Shown here one piece after another: positions 41,552 through 50,058 of a stretch of 64,000 nt of DNA. The DNA comes from CATOSK01 sp963665735. Lineage in GTDB: Bacteria; Chloroflexota; Dehalococcoidia; Lucifugimonadales; UBA3495. Where the stretch lies: assembly GCA_963665735.1 (NCBI GenBank), contig OY762444.1:2480001-2544000 (forward strand), in the 5' to 3' direction. Every line of letters begins with the position of its first letter. Positions within the stretch are counted from its first letter, which is position 1. Below the pieces are notes generated by a model. The model searched no databases and was not told the origin of the DNA. It worked only from the letters and a program-made list of their open reading frames with translations. The translations under genes were made by a program, and so were the position numbers.

Positions 41552-42088
41552 TTAGCCGCCCAGCCAGACGGCTAACCCGATGATTATAACAAGCAACGCG
41601 GCCAAGCCCACGGCCAGCAACCCGCAGGGGGAACCTTGGCGGACGTCGGCCCGGCGGTTGTTGCGGCGGTAGTCCCAGGGGCGTTCACCGCCGCGGGGGG
41701 AATCGCGCCACACGCCCCTTCTGCCCCGGCGGGCGTCGGCCTCGGCCTGGTGGAATCCCAGTTCCGCGCCGCCGTAGCGGGTGAAGGCGTAGGCGTAACC
41801 CTCGCGCACCAGGCGCAGGTTGACCGAGTTGCGGCGGTTCCGGTCACGGTGGTACAGCAGGGCCACGATGCGCCCGTACTGGTCAACGTCCTGCTCTTCC
41901 AGCCAGAAGGTTTGCCGCCCCAACATTCGCCGCAGAGCGTCCGCCGATTCCGGGCCGTGGGGCTGGGCCAACTCCGGGGCGTCTATGCCGAAGAGACGAA
42001 CCCGGTAGATTTCCCGGCCCATTGCGACTTCCAGGGAGTCACCATCCGATACCCGATGAACCCGGGCCAGAGTGCGGTGGTGTCTCAT
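41552..42088 (-). CDS. Staphylococcal-nuclease-like protein with C-terminal membrane anchor
   Basis: This 178-residue protein has the SNase fold: RVHRVSDGDSLEV (about 9-21), VRLFGIDAPELAQ (about 29-41), DVDQYGRIVALLY, and ADARRGRRGVWRD. The Asp and Arg pairs needed for calcium-dependent phosphodiester cleavage appear present. After an Arg-rich linker it ends in one hydrophobic span (GLLAVGLAALLVIIIGLAVW), a tail anchor. No N-terminal signal is visible, so the nuclease domain may face the cytoplasm. It lies 26 bp before the LLM gene's stop on the same strand. Confidence 0.85.
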   Translation of the reverse strand: MRHHRTLARVHRVSDGDSLEVAMGREIYRVRLFGIDAPELAQPHGPESADALRRMLGRQTFWLEEQDVDQYGRIVALLYHRDRNRRNSVNLRLVREGYAYAFTRYGGAELGFHQAEADARRGRRGVWRDSPRGGERPWDYRRNNRRADVRQGSPCGLLAVGLAALLVIIIGLAVWLGG

Positions 42089-42113
42089 GGGCGGGCAACG
42101 TCAACGCCGCGGG

Positions 42114-42965
42114 TTAACGGACTAGCCTTTCCGCCATTTCTTCCAACTGGTCGCCCATTTCGGCCTCGGTTTCGCAGTGGTTGGCCCAGACCGATACCCG
42201 CACGGCCCCGGCGTTGAGGAAGGAATCAACGGTTTCCCGCGTCGTTTCCGGGGGCTGGCCGAAAACGGAAATGGTGACGGATTCCGGGCTGCGGCCCCGC
42301 TCGTCGGCCAGGGCGTCAAGCTGCTTGCGGGCCTGTTCCACCCGCTCCGGGGCGATGCGGTTGGGCAGCCAGCCGTCGGCCCAGCGCGCCACCCGCTGCA
42401 AGACGTTGGGGGCGTTGCCGCCCAGCAGCACCGGCGGATGGGGTTTCTGGTAGGGCTTGGGGTACATATAGACGGGCGGGAAGTCGTAATAGCGACCGTG
42501 GTACTCGGCCTCGTCCTTCGTCCAGAGTTCTTTCAGGGCCAGGACGGCCTCGCGGGCTTGCGTCCATCGGTGGTCGAAGTCGCCGCCCATCATGGCGGTT
42601 TCCTCCCGGTTCCATCCGGCGCCGACGCCGAAGACGAAACGGCCTTGGCTGTGGTGGTCAAGGACGGAAATCTGCTTGGCCAGAATCAGGGGGTTGCGCT
42701 CCGGCACCAGGGTTATGCCGGTGCAGAGCTTAATCTTGTCGGTGACGGCGGCGGCCATTGCCAGGGCGATGTAGGGTTCGGAAAAGTGGCGGTAAGTCCA
42801 GGGAATTTCGCCGCCGGTGGCGGGAAAGGGGCTGGCGCTGTTGACGGGCAGGATGGGATGCTCATGGTACCAAAGGGACTCGAAACCCAGGTCTTCGGCC
42901 TTTTTGGCGATAAAGGCGGGGTTCAGGGTGTAGGCGGGAAGCGGGACTACCAATCCGACGGACAT
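42114..42965 (-). CDS. LLM-class F420-type oxidoreductase
   Basis: From the ATG at 42963-42965 (GGAGGG 8 nt upstream) the protein has 283 residues: MSVGLVVPLPAYTLNPAFIA. It has KLCTGITLVPERNPLILAKQ and GRFVFGVGAGWNREETAMMG, both diagnostic of the F420-dependent or FMN-dependent luciferase-like family (TIGR03619-like by eye). Substrate unknown. The forty residues upstream of this start translate non-conserved sequence. It is the second LLM protein of the window and not closely similar to the first. Confidence 0.87.
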   Translation of the reverse strand: MSVGLVVPLPAYTLNPAFIAKKAEDLGFESLWYHEHPILPVNSASPFPATGGEIPWTYRHFSEPYIALAMAAAVTDKIKLCTGITLVPERNPLILAKQISVLDHHSQGRFVFGVGAGWNREETAMMGGDFDHRWTQAREAVLALKELWTKDEAEYHGRYYDFPPVYMYPKPYQKPHPPVLLGGNAPNVLQRVARWADGWLPNRIAPERVEQARKQLDALADERGRSPESVTISVFGQPPETTRETVDSFLNAGAVRVSVWANHCETEAEMGDQLEEMAERLVR

Positions 42966-43063
42966 ATCATCCCTCCTTTGATGACCCCCGACCTGGCGGA
43001 CGCTACGTTGCCCGGTCATGCCGGGGAGCCGTTGGGCTGGAGGAATTGTAACACCCTGGGAGG

Positions 43064-43843
43064 TTAGGTTTCTGGTGGCGCCCACGTCTTGAAAAGATTC
43101 AAGCCAGTCCTAGTCAGTTCAACATCTATCACCTCTGGGAAAGTTTCCATTTGGGGACTGCTCAGCATCCAAGCGAGTCTGTACTCTTCTTGGTTCTTGT
43201 ATTTCCGCCTTTTGCGGAACCATCTTTGCATTCCCAACAATTCGCTGGCATCACCACTAGGTGGTACGTCTTCGTATGGGTACACTACCCATCCCCGCAC
43301 TTTCACTATCTCGTGATGAGTGATCTCGTTCAGGGCCATCCATCTCTTGATGGCCCATTCGACTTCGAATTGCAGCTTTTCCACGTTCTCGGTAATGGTC
43401 CACGTGTCGTATCTGTTTGGCAAGGAGGCTTGCAATCTCTCCCAGGTCTCTCTAGTTGTTGGTTCCCTTGATAGGCATAGAAGGAATGGACTACCCAGAT
43501 TTTGATCTCCGACTTTGACGTTCTGATGCAAAATCAACTCCCCACCCTCCATAGTAGGTTCTAGCTTGAGATTGGGGTCGTCCATTTTGTCAGCGAAAAT
43601 TTGCTGGAGGCCTTCCGCCGTGTCAGCTTCGATTCTTTCGGCGTTTTCTTTCGTCATGGGCGGGAGAGGCCCGTCCCATGTTGTGGTTACCTTTCCCTCG
43701 TATGGTATTCGAACTTCGCCTTCTCTGGCGTCTCCTATCCCGTCTTCCTCGCCCGCCTCGCGGAAAATCCTCGCCTTGCTGAGCCGCAGTCCGCCTATAA
43801 AGTTCGGTGCGTATTCACCTTCCCAGCCACGTATCAATTTCAT
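43064..43843 (-). CDS. Hypothetical protein of lower GC content
   Basis: The frame encodes about 259 residues from the internal ATG (GGGGAG just upstream; seven more residues are possible to 43864). Segments include MKLIRGWEGEYAPNFIGGLR, LQQIFADKMDDPN and WFRKRRKYKNQEEYRLAWML. No signal, membrane span or family is recognised. The DNA is visibly richer in A and T than its neighbours, and codon choice differs, which suggests recent transfer. A short palindrome-free gap and the livG promoter follow upstream. Confidence 0.7.
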   Translation of the reverse strand: MKLIRGWEGEYAPNFIGGLRLSKARIFREAGEEDGIGDAREGEVRIPYEGKVTTTWDGPLPPMTKENAERIEADTAEGLQQIFADKMDDPNLKLEPTMEGGELILHQNVKVGDQNLGSPFLLCLSREPTTRETWERLQASLPNRYDTWTITENVEKLQFEVEWAIKRWMALNEITHHEIVKVRGWVVYPYEDVPPSGDASELLGMQRWFRKRRKYKNQEEYRLAWMLSSPQMETFPEVIDVELTRTGLNLFKTWAPPET

Positions 43844-43944
43844 TATCTCCCCAGTTGGCGGCATTCACTCGGTCTATTATCCTATATTAGAACATCAGAG
43901 CATTTTGTTCAAGGTGTTTTTGCTCTTGCCATTGGGAGGATATT

Positions 43945-43970
43945 CGTAGGGGCGCACGGCGGGGTGCCTT
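43945..43970. repeat. Degenerate R2 palindrome
   Basis: GTAGGGGCGCACGGCGGGGTGCC keeps the left arm of R2, but the right arm has changed. The copy is decaying. Confidence 0.55.
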
Positions 43971-43990
43971 AACTTGGTACACCACCGGCG

Positions 43991-44019
43991 TTGATGGTGA
44001 TGGGGCTGTATCTTATAAT
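43991..44019 (+). promoter_or_regulatory. Sigma-70 type promoter for livGF
   Basis: TTGATG at 43991-43996 and a perfect TATAAT at 44014-44019 are separated by 17 nt. The start of transcription would be about 60 nt before livG. Confidence 0.6.
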
Positions 44020-44085
44020 GCCGGGTGGCGGGAGGTTGCTGGACGCTGTTGGGCGTTGGGGTGAACTGTTGGCGGAGGGGTTTTC

Positions 44086-44874
44086 TTGGCACAATCGGCT
44101 CCCATTCTGCAAGTGCAGGAAGTGGTCAAGGATTTTGGCGGCCTGCGGGCGGTGGACCACTGCTCTTTTGACGTTGCGCGGGGGTCAATTACCGGACTCA
44201 TCGGGCCTAACGGGGCGGGCAAAACCACCCTGTTCAACATGGTGTCGGGGGCCATCTCGCCCACATCGGGGCGGATTGTGTTTGAGGGCCGGCGGGTTGA
44301 CGGCATGACCATGCACCAGACCTTTGGGTTGGGGCTGATGCGGACTTTCCAGATTCCCCGGGAAATGAAGCGCATGACCGTGCTGGAAAACCTGATGCTG
44401 GTTCCCGCGCCGCAGACCGGGGAACGGTTGTGGGCGTCGTGGTTCATGCCCTGGCGGGTTGCCAGGGAGGAACGGCGTTTCCGGGACGCGGCCCTGGAGG
44501 CCCTGGAATCGGTCAACCTTTCTCACCTGGCCGACGAATACGCCGGCAACCTGTCCGGCGGCCAGAAAAAGCTGCTGGAACTGGCCCGCACCCTGATGGC
44601 GGAGCCGAAAGTAATCCTGCTGGACGAACCCGGCGCCGGGGTGAACCGCACCCTGCTTAGAGACTTGTCCCGCAACATCATCAAGGCCAGCGTTGACCGC
44701 CAAGTGACCTTTCTAATCATCGAACACGACATGAGATTCATCATGGCGATGTGCGACCCGATAATCGTCATGGCCAACGGGGCGGTGATTGCCGAAGGGA
44801 CGCCCGCCGCCGTGCAGCAAGACCCGCTGGTGCTGGAAGCCTACCTGGGAGGGGCCGTCCGTGGCCCTGCTTGA
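44086..44874 (+). CDS. livG: Branched-chain amino acid-type ABC ATPase LivG
   Basis: This 262-residue ATPase has Walker A LIGPNGAGKTTLFN (about 38-51), GLMRTFQIPREMKRMTVLEN (LivG-type helical region), signature NLSGGQKKLLELAR and Walker B VILLDEPGAGVN. The LivG-like AGVN after Walker B distinguishes it from LivF. It would energise import of branched-chain amino acids, urea or other small amides. The start is TTG at 44086 with GGAGGGG upstream. It overlaps livF by 14 bp. The permeases livH and livM lie 15 kb away on the other strand; no binding protein is in the window. Confidence 0.9.
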   Translation: MAQSAPILQVQEVVKDFGGLRAVDHCSFDVARGSITGLIGPNGAGKTTLFNMVSGAISPTSGRIVFEGRRVDGMTMHQTFGLGLMRTFQIPREMKRMTVLENLMLVPAPQTGERLWASWFMPWRVAREERRFRDAALEALESVNLSHLADEYAGNLSGGQKKLLELARTLMAEPKVILLDEPGAGVNRTLLRDLSRNIIKASVDRQVTFLIIEHDMRFIMAMCDPIIVMANGAVIAEGTPAAVQQDPLVLEAYLGGAVRGPA

Positions 44875-45565
44875 CGCATCGGAAGTGGTGGCCGGGTATG
44901 GCGAAACCGACATCCTGCACGGAGTATCCATAACCGTGGCGGATGGCGAGGTCGTGACCATCATCGGCCCCAACGGGTGCGGCAAGTCCACGCTGATGAA
45001 GGCTATCGTCGGGCTGGTGCGGGTCAGGACGGGCAGCGTCAGTTTCCGGGGCCGGGAAATCTCCGGCCAGCCCACGGAGCGCATCGTTCGGGGCGGGTTG
45101 TGCTACGTTCCCCAGACGGGCAACGTCTTTCCATCGCTGACCATCCGGGAAAACCTGGAAATGGGGGCTTTTGTACGCAAGGACGACTATCGGGGGCGCA
45201 TTGCGGAAATGATGCGGCTGTTCCCTGACCTGGCCCGTCGGCCAGGCCAGCGGGCCGGCAGCCTGTCCGGGGGGCAGCGGCAGATGCTGGCGATAGCGCG
45301 GGCGTTGATGCTGGACCCGTCCCTGCTGCTGCTGGACGAACCTTCGGCGGGGCTGTCCCCGGCGATGATGGGCACGGTTTTCGAGCGTATCCGGGAAATC
45401 AACCAGAGTGGGGTGGCGGTGTTGCTGGTGGAGCAGAACGCGCGAGACGCCCTGCAAATGTCAGACCGGGGCTATCTGCTGGTGTCCGGCGAAAACCGCC
45501 TGGAAGACGCCGGCAAAGACCTGCTGGACAACCCGGAGGTAGCGCGGCTGTACCTGGGGGGTTAA
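44861..45565 (+). CDS. livF: Branched-chain amino acid-type ABC ATPase LivF
   Basis: From the GTG at 44861 (GGGAGGGG upstream) the protein has 234 residues. Walker A is IIGPNGCGKSTLMK, the LivF-type GGLCYVPQTGNVFPSLTIRE follows, the signature is LSGGQRQMLAIARAL, and Walker B is LLLLDEPSAGLSP. It pairs with LivG as the second ATPase of the importer. The earlier frame start at 44789 lies inside livG and is not supported. A tRNA gene on the opposite strand follows 70 bp downstream. Confidence 0.9.
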   Translation: MALLDASEVVAGYGETDILHGVSITVADGEVVTIIGPNGCGKSTLMKAIVGLVRVRTGSVSFRGREISGQPTERIVRGGLCYVPQTGNVFPSLTIRENLEMGAFVRKDDYRGRIAEMMRLFPDLARRPGQRAGSLSGGQRQMLAIARALMLDPSLLLLDEPSAGLSPAMMGTVFERIREINQSGVAVLLVEQNARDALQMSDRGYLLVSGENRLEDAGKDLLDNPEVARLYLGG

Positions 45566-45635
45566 CAATCGTCGAAAGCGGACGCCCGGCGCGTCCGCAA
45601 CCGGGCCGGGTCAGAAAACGGCGGGGCGGAAATGG

Positions 45636-45708
45636 TGGAGGTGAGGGGAATCGAACCCCTGACCTCCTGCGTGCAAAGCAGGCGCTCTCCCATCTGAGCT
45701 ACACCCCC
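45636..45708 (-). tRNA. tRNA-Ala (anticodon TGC)
   Basis: On the minus strand the sequence runs GGGGGTGTAGCTCAGATGGG, then anticodon stem CCTGC with loop TTTGCAC and GCAGG, then GGTTCGATTCC in the T-arm and CACCTCC in the acceptor. All four stems pair (one G-U in the acceptor). CCA follows at 45633-45635 and is encoded. Anticodon TGC reads alanine codons. Confidence 0.97.
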
Positions 45709-46076
45709 ATGAGGCCGTTACCCCGTTGGCGGGGATTGGGCCGCCAGCGCTACCCCGCCAATTCTATCCCATTGTACCACGGGAGGGATGGACGCCTTAC
45801 TGCCTCGCTTGGCAAACCCAGGGTCTTTTGATTTTCTATCCACCCGTGGATATGTAATTCTGAGGAAAGCGAAGAATCTGAAATTCCTGCCTTAGCCAAC
45901 CCTGCCCTGAGCATAGCCGAAGGGGTCGGCTTACCCATAGGATTTTAGACCCTTCACTTCGTTCAGGGTAACATGGGGGTGGCCAGGGTGACATTGGGGT
46001 GGCAACTGCAACAGTCGAAGGACCCTGTACGCAAACCCCGCCCAATGGACGGCTAGGTTTCAGTGGGGCGCTGGTA
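45709..46076. repeat. Gap with R4, R8-like and R5 repeats
   Basis: R4 (inverted) lies at about 45855-45880, CCCTGAGCATAGCCGAAGGG at about 45903-45925 and R5 (inverted) at about 45948-45972. No gene is present apart from the tRNA upstream. Confidence 0.7.
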
Positions 46077-46505
46077 TTACGCCTCCGCGGATTCGCGCCA
46101 GAGGCGGCAGCCGGTGACGCCCAGCACCAGCGGCAGCAGCGTGTCCACAAACCCCCAGATTACCCAAGCCTGGTCGTTGTTGTTCAGGCTGTCCGGCCCC
46201 AGGGCCAGCAGCGACAGCCAGTTGTGCAGGAACAGGATGGCTACCCCTGCCGTGACGAAAAAGGCCGTGTTGACTTCCAGATACCGCCGGGTAACGGTAT
46301 CGCCGCGTCCGCCCTCGTTTTTCATGGCGATGTAATTGAAAACCAGCCCCAGCGCCAAGCCAATGAGCATCAGTATGTCCAGGACATACCAGACGCTCTG
46401 CACGTCGAATGATTCGCCCAGCGTATTGCTGATGATGAAAAACACGGCTACCGCCACGGCCACCGCCACCAGGTAAACCCCGACCAGTTTATGCAATGCG
46501 CCCAT
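46077..46505 (-). CDS. Four-span membrane protein, hypothetical
   Basis: This 142-residue protein has four predicted membrane spans (LVGVYLVAVAVAVAVFFII, VLDILMLIGLALGLVFNYIA, TAFFVTAGVAILFLHNWL and WGFVDTLLPLVLGVTGCRLW). The loop between spans 2 and 3 carries KNEGGRGDTVTRRY. I recognise no family. It stands alone on the minus strand. Confidence 0.7.
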   Translation of the reverse strand: MGALHKLVGVYLVAVAVAVAVFFIISNTLGESFDVQSVWYVLDILMLIGLALGLVFNYIAMKNEGGRGDTVTRRYLEVNTAFFVTAGVAILFLHNWLSLLALGPDSLNNNDQAWVIWGFVDTLLPLVLGVTGCRLWRESAEA

Positions 46506-46850
46506 GACAACCTCCGTTGGCCCAATATCGGCTCTTCCAGCTTAGCAGGTTAGACTTGCCGGGACTAAGGAAGTCCGTTGCCGATTGGGGGCAGTATTCG
46601 GCAAATCCGGTTCCGCGCTTGGTACAATTGATCCTGCCAGGGCAACATACTTGAAATGACGACGGGGCAAGGATGTATCGTCATTCCGGCGAAAGCCGGA
46701 ATCCAGAAAGTCCAGGCACTGAACAGTATCTTTGAGCAAAGGATTACTGGATACCGGCCTACGCCGGTATGACGGGTTTCCCCCGTTGGTCATCAATTCA
46801 ATGGTGATAGACTACCGGCCTGACCGGACTTGACCGAGGAATGACCGCCT
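46506..46850. repeat. Gap with two R1-type palindromes
   Basis: An R1 (inverted) lies at about 46683-46705 and a variant with TACCGGCCTACGCCGGTA at about 46751-46768. Before the next gene there is a CTACCGGCCTGACCGGACTTG stem-like stretch. No gene is seen. Confidence 0.65.
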
Positions 46851-47312
46851 ATGACCAAGACCGTTTACCTGGCCAATCCCTACGGGTTTTCCGCCCAGCA
46901 GAAAGCGGCGCTGCTGCCGGACATCGTGGCGGCGTTGGAGGAGCTGGGGCTGGAAGTGTGGGAACCCTTCGCCCGCAACAACCAGGTGGACTTCCTGGAG
47001 CCGGGATGGGCCTACCGGGTGGGTCAAAAGGACTTCCGCGACGTGGTGGATTCCGACGCCACTTTCGCGGTGGTCAACGGCGTTCCACCGGATGAGGGGG
47101 TTATGGTGGAGTTGGGCATGGCGATTGCCCTGGGAAAGCCTACTTTCCTGTTTCGCGACGATTTCCGCCGCGTCACCGACAGCGAAGAGTACCCCCTGAA
47201 CCTGATGCTGTTCACCGGCCTGCCGGAAAAGGGTTGGCGCGATTACTACTACACTTCGGTTGAGGAGATAACGTCGCCGGACAAGGCGCTGGCCCGGTGG
47301 GCCGGGGGATGA
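46851..47312 (+). CDS. Nucleoside 2-deoxyribosyltransferase
   Basis: This 153-residue protein starts TKTVYLANPYGFSAQQKAAL, then has EVWEPFARNN, DFRDVVDSDATFAVVNGV and PPDEGVMVELGMAIALGKPT. This last block carries the catalytic Glu of the nucleoside deoxyribosyltransferase family, and the Asp of DSDA also fits. The enzyme exchanges bases on deoxyribonucleosides, or hydrolyses nucleotides as in Rcl. It is cytoplasmic and stands alone between repeat gaps. Confidence 0.85.
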   Translation: MTKTVYLANPYGFSAQQKAALLPDIVAALEELGLEVWEPFARNNQVDFLEPGWAYRVGQKDFRDVVDSDATFAVVNGVPPDEGVMVELGMAIALGKPTFLFRDDFRRVTDSEEYPLNLMLFTGLPEKGWRDYYYTSVEEITSPDKALARWAGG

Positions 47313-47844
47313 TTCCCTTGCCAAAATCACCGTAGGGACGCACGGCCGTGCGCCCCTACACCATTGGGGTCATTCCCGGCGATTGGTCACGATTCCGGTT
47401 GACGCGGTAGGGGCGGGTTTGAAACCCGCCCCTACGTTTGCCGCCCTAACCGGCGGCCAAGGGACGGTTCAACCCCACCCCAACGCTCCCCCTGGCCGGA
47501 GTAGGGGATTTTTTGCCGGGCAAGGCAGGTTTAGTCCGGGGATTTGGATTCCCGCCTTCGCGGGAATGACGGGTAGAGTGCGGGAATGATTTTTGCCTCG
47601 CGGGTGGGGTTGGGTATTATTGACGCGGTAGGGGCGGGTTTCAACCTCGACCCTACCCTCCGCATATCAACCCGTCATACCGGCGCAGGCCGGTATCCAG
47701 CATTTCTTGCCTTTGCGACGTTGCTGTGTGCTTGGGATTTCTGGATTCCGGCTTTCGCCGGAATGACGGTAGAGGGCCGGAGTGACGGTTGGCGGACGGA
47801 TGGACGGATGGGGGCCGGTATGACGGTTTGGGGGTGGAGGCAGG
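47313..47844. repeat. Gap with R2, R2b, R3 and R1 repeats
   Basis: R2 lies at about 47332-47360 and R2b at 47408-47436. A decayed R3 is near 47470, and R1 with CCCGC arms near 47548. A second R2b-like copy with an imperfect arm is at 47630-47655, and R1-type palindromes are near 47690 (TACCGGCGCAGGCCGGTA) and 47744. No gene is present; the leftward MFS gene ends here. Confidence 0.8.
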
Positions 47845-49563
47845 TCAGGATGGCGATGGATTTGCACCCTCTCCCGGACGGCGGTTTTCTTCCTCGGCGA
47901 CCCGGATGCCCTCGGCCACGTCCACCCGGCAAAGGACGATGGTTCCCGCCAGGATAATCAGCAGGATGGCCATGACCGCAGCCCGCGTATCGAAAACGGC
48001 GGTGGCGATAATGTAAATCATCGGGCCGAAAACCGAGGAGGCGCGGCTCATAAACCCGAAGAAGGAAAAGAACTCGCCGCTGCGGGCCTGGGGCGTAATC
48101 TGGGCGAACAGGCTGCGGGCCAATGCCTGGCTGCCGCCGATGACCAGCCCTACCGTCGCGCCCAGCAGCAGCCATTGATACCCGGCGTCCAGGCCCAGCG
48201 GCGCCCACAGCATAGCCCGCAACACCGACGGCCACCAGTCCAGCGGCCCCGTACCCAACGCCGACGGATGCGCCGGGCCGACGGCAGTTGCCCCGTCCAT
48301 TGGCCCGCCCTGGAAGGAAAGGCTGTACGCCAGGTCTTCCGACGCCTGGGCCGCCGCCGGCAATCCCCGCGCGGCCTCCGGTAGGAAAGTGGCCCCGTCT
48401 TTCAATATCCAACGCCGGCCGTCCCGTTCCAGCGTCAACCCGTCGTCGGGAAGTTCCGGGGCGGCGTCAATGACGTAGCTGCCGGAGTCCTGCCGATAGT
48501 TGAACTGGAAGTCGAAATCGCCGTGTTCCGCCGGCGCCGGCGGGGCAATCCCCACCCCGAAAAGCAGGACTACGCACCAGCCGGCCAGCGCGACTATCAA
48601 GGCCCGCTTGGTGGAAATCCGGTCGGCCAGCCACCCGAAGGCCGTCGCCCCCGGAATTGCTACCAGTTGAATAATCACGATGGTCGCCATGTTGAAAACC
48701 AGGGGGATTCCCAGGGTGTCGGCGGCGAAAGCCCCGGCAATGGCCAGGGCCGTCTGCACCCCGTCGTTAAACAGCACGTAGGCCGCCAGGTAGCGCAGGG
48801 CAACCCGGAACCGGGAGATTTCCCGAAACGTGCGGCCCAATTCCCGGAATCCCAGCGAAAAAGCCGAAACCACCGTCAAGCCGCCGGCGTAGCCCACGCC
48901 GGGCGGTTCCGGCAGCACCCGCAGCGTCCACAAACTCCATCCGAACCACCAGAGGCCGATGGAGGCGATGCACAGCCTCGTTACCAGGTCGGCCACCGGC
49001 GTTCCTTCCGTCGCCACAATCAGGGCCAGGTGAATCACCAGCAACAGACCGCCGCCGGCGTAGCCGTAGGCAAACCCCCGGCTGCTGATGTCGTCCAGCA
49101 GGTTCCGCGGCCCCAGGTGGGGCAGGAAGGAATTGTAAAAGGCCAGCGACCCGGCAAAGCCGATGTTGGCCAGGGTGAACATTCCCAGCATCCACGCCCA
49201 GGGCTGGCCGGTGTACGCCGAGAAGAACATCAGCCCGGTAAAGATGGAACCGGCGGCGATGTACGTCCGCAGCAAGACCTTTTTGATGGGAACCCGGTCG
49301 GAGATTACCCCCAGCACCGGGCTGGACAGGGCAACCATGCCGGTGGAAATCGCCACCCCGACGCTCCAGGTGGAGCTGCTGGTAAAGGTTACGCCCAGGA
49401 AGGAGGCGTTTTCGCCCAACGCCTCCTTGAAGAGGAACACGAAATACACCGGAAAAATGGCGGCAACGCCGGAGGTGGAAAAGGCGGAGTTGGCCCAGTC
49501 GTACATACACCAGGCGCGGATTGCGCCCCGCTGTCCGGCTGGCAGGTCTTTAATTCTCAACAA
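47845..49563 (-). CDS. MFS transporter of the UMF1/Atg22-like family with extra loop domain
   Basis: This protein has 572 residues. AWCMYDWANSAFSTSGVAAI at the start is the UMF1 signature, and GVISDRVPIKK and FGWLADRISTKRA are the MFS A-like loops of the two halves. About twelve membrane spans are visible. Residues 341-455 form a hydrophilic insertion (HGDFDFQFNYRQDSGSYVID, EDLAYSLSFQGGP) between spans, which usual members of 430-480 residues lack. It probably folds outside the membrane as a small beta-rich domain. The role may be solute efflux or uptake; the substrate is unknown. Divergent from dxs. Confidence 0.83.
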   Translation of the reverse strand: MLRIKDLPAGQRGAIRAWCMYDWANSAFSTSGVAAIFPVYFVFLFKEALGENASFLGVTFTSSSTWSVGVAISTGMVALSSPVLGVISDRVPIKKVLLRTYIAAGSIFTGLMFFSAYTGQPWAWMLGMFTLANIGFAGSLAFYNSFLPHLGPRNLLDDISSRGFAYGYAGGGLLLVIHLALIVATEGTPVADLVTRLCIASIGLWWFGWSLWTLRVLPEPPGVGYAGGLTVVSAFSLGFRELGRTFREISRFRVALRYLAAYVLFNDGVQTALAIAGAFAADTLGIPLVFNMATIVIIQLVAIPGATAFGWLADRISTKRALIVALAGWCVVLLFGVGIAPPAPAEHGDFDFQFNYRQDSGSYVIDAAPELPDDGLTLERDGRRWILKDGATFLPEAARGLPAAAQASEDLAYSLSFQGGPMDGATAVGPAHPSALGTGPLDWWPSVLRAMLWAPLGLDAGYQWLLLGATVGLVIGGSQALARSLFAQITPQARSGEFFSFFGFMSRASSVFGPMIYIIATAVFDTRAAVMAILLIILAGTIVLCRVDVAEGIRVAEEENRRPGEGANPSPS

Positions 49564-50058
49564 ATTGTCTCAACCTTGGGCGAGGCGTAAGTCCAATTCA
49601 CGCCAACTGGCGTATGACGTATTGGTGTCATAACAAATCCATTTGTTCCGCTAACGCGGCGCCGGGTCTATTATAGCCCGGCGGCAGCGGCGGGTTCACC
49701 CTGGCGGTGGAAAAGGGGCAGCGGCGTCTCCCGACCGACAAGACCGCCGAGGAAATGAAATGGGCCAATGGCGAAATCGGTAGCGTTGCAGTTCAGGGGG
49801 TTTATCGGCACATCATACCGGTACAGGCCGTTATCCAGGAATCCTTGCTATTAAGGACGATGTTTTATGCTTGGAATTTCTGGATTCCGGCTTTCGCCGG
49901 AATGACGGTCCAACTTTGGAATGGCCCAACGCCGAAATCCGGTTATATTGACATGACAAGGTGCGTATCCTACATTAGCCTATTGGCCGCAGCCGTTCCA
50001 AGTTGCTTTGGCTGCGTCGGTTCACTCCCTGGGCAGCCTGATTTACAAGGAGCTCTCG
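49564..50058. other. Gap between MFS and dxs genes with one R1 repeat
   Basis: An R1 palindrome lies near 49880-49905, with CATACCGGTACAGGCCGTTA (decayed) near 49815. The right end holds the dxs promoter. An ORF-like stretch at 49707-50000 lacks coding character. Nothing else is seen. Confidence 0.6.
49948..49976 (+). promoter_or_regulatory. Sigma-70 type promoter for dxs
   Basis: A perfect TTGACA (49948-49953) and TACATT (49971-49976) are 17 nt apart. Transcription would start near 49983, about 75 nt before the dxs ATG. Confidence 0.55.
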
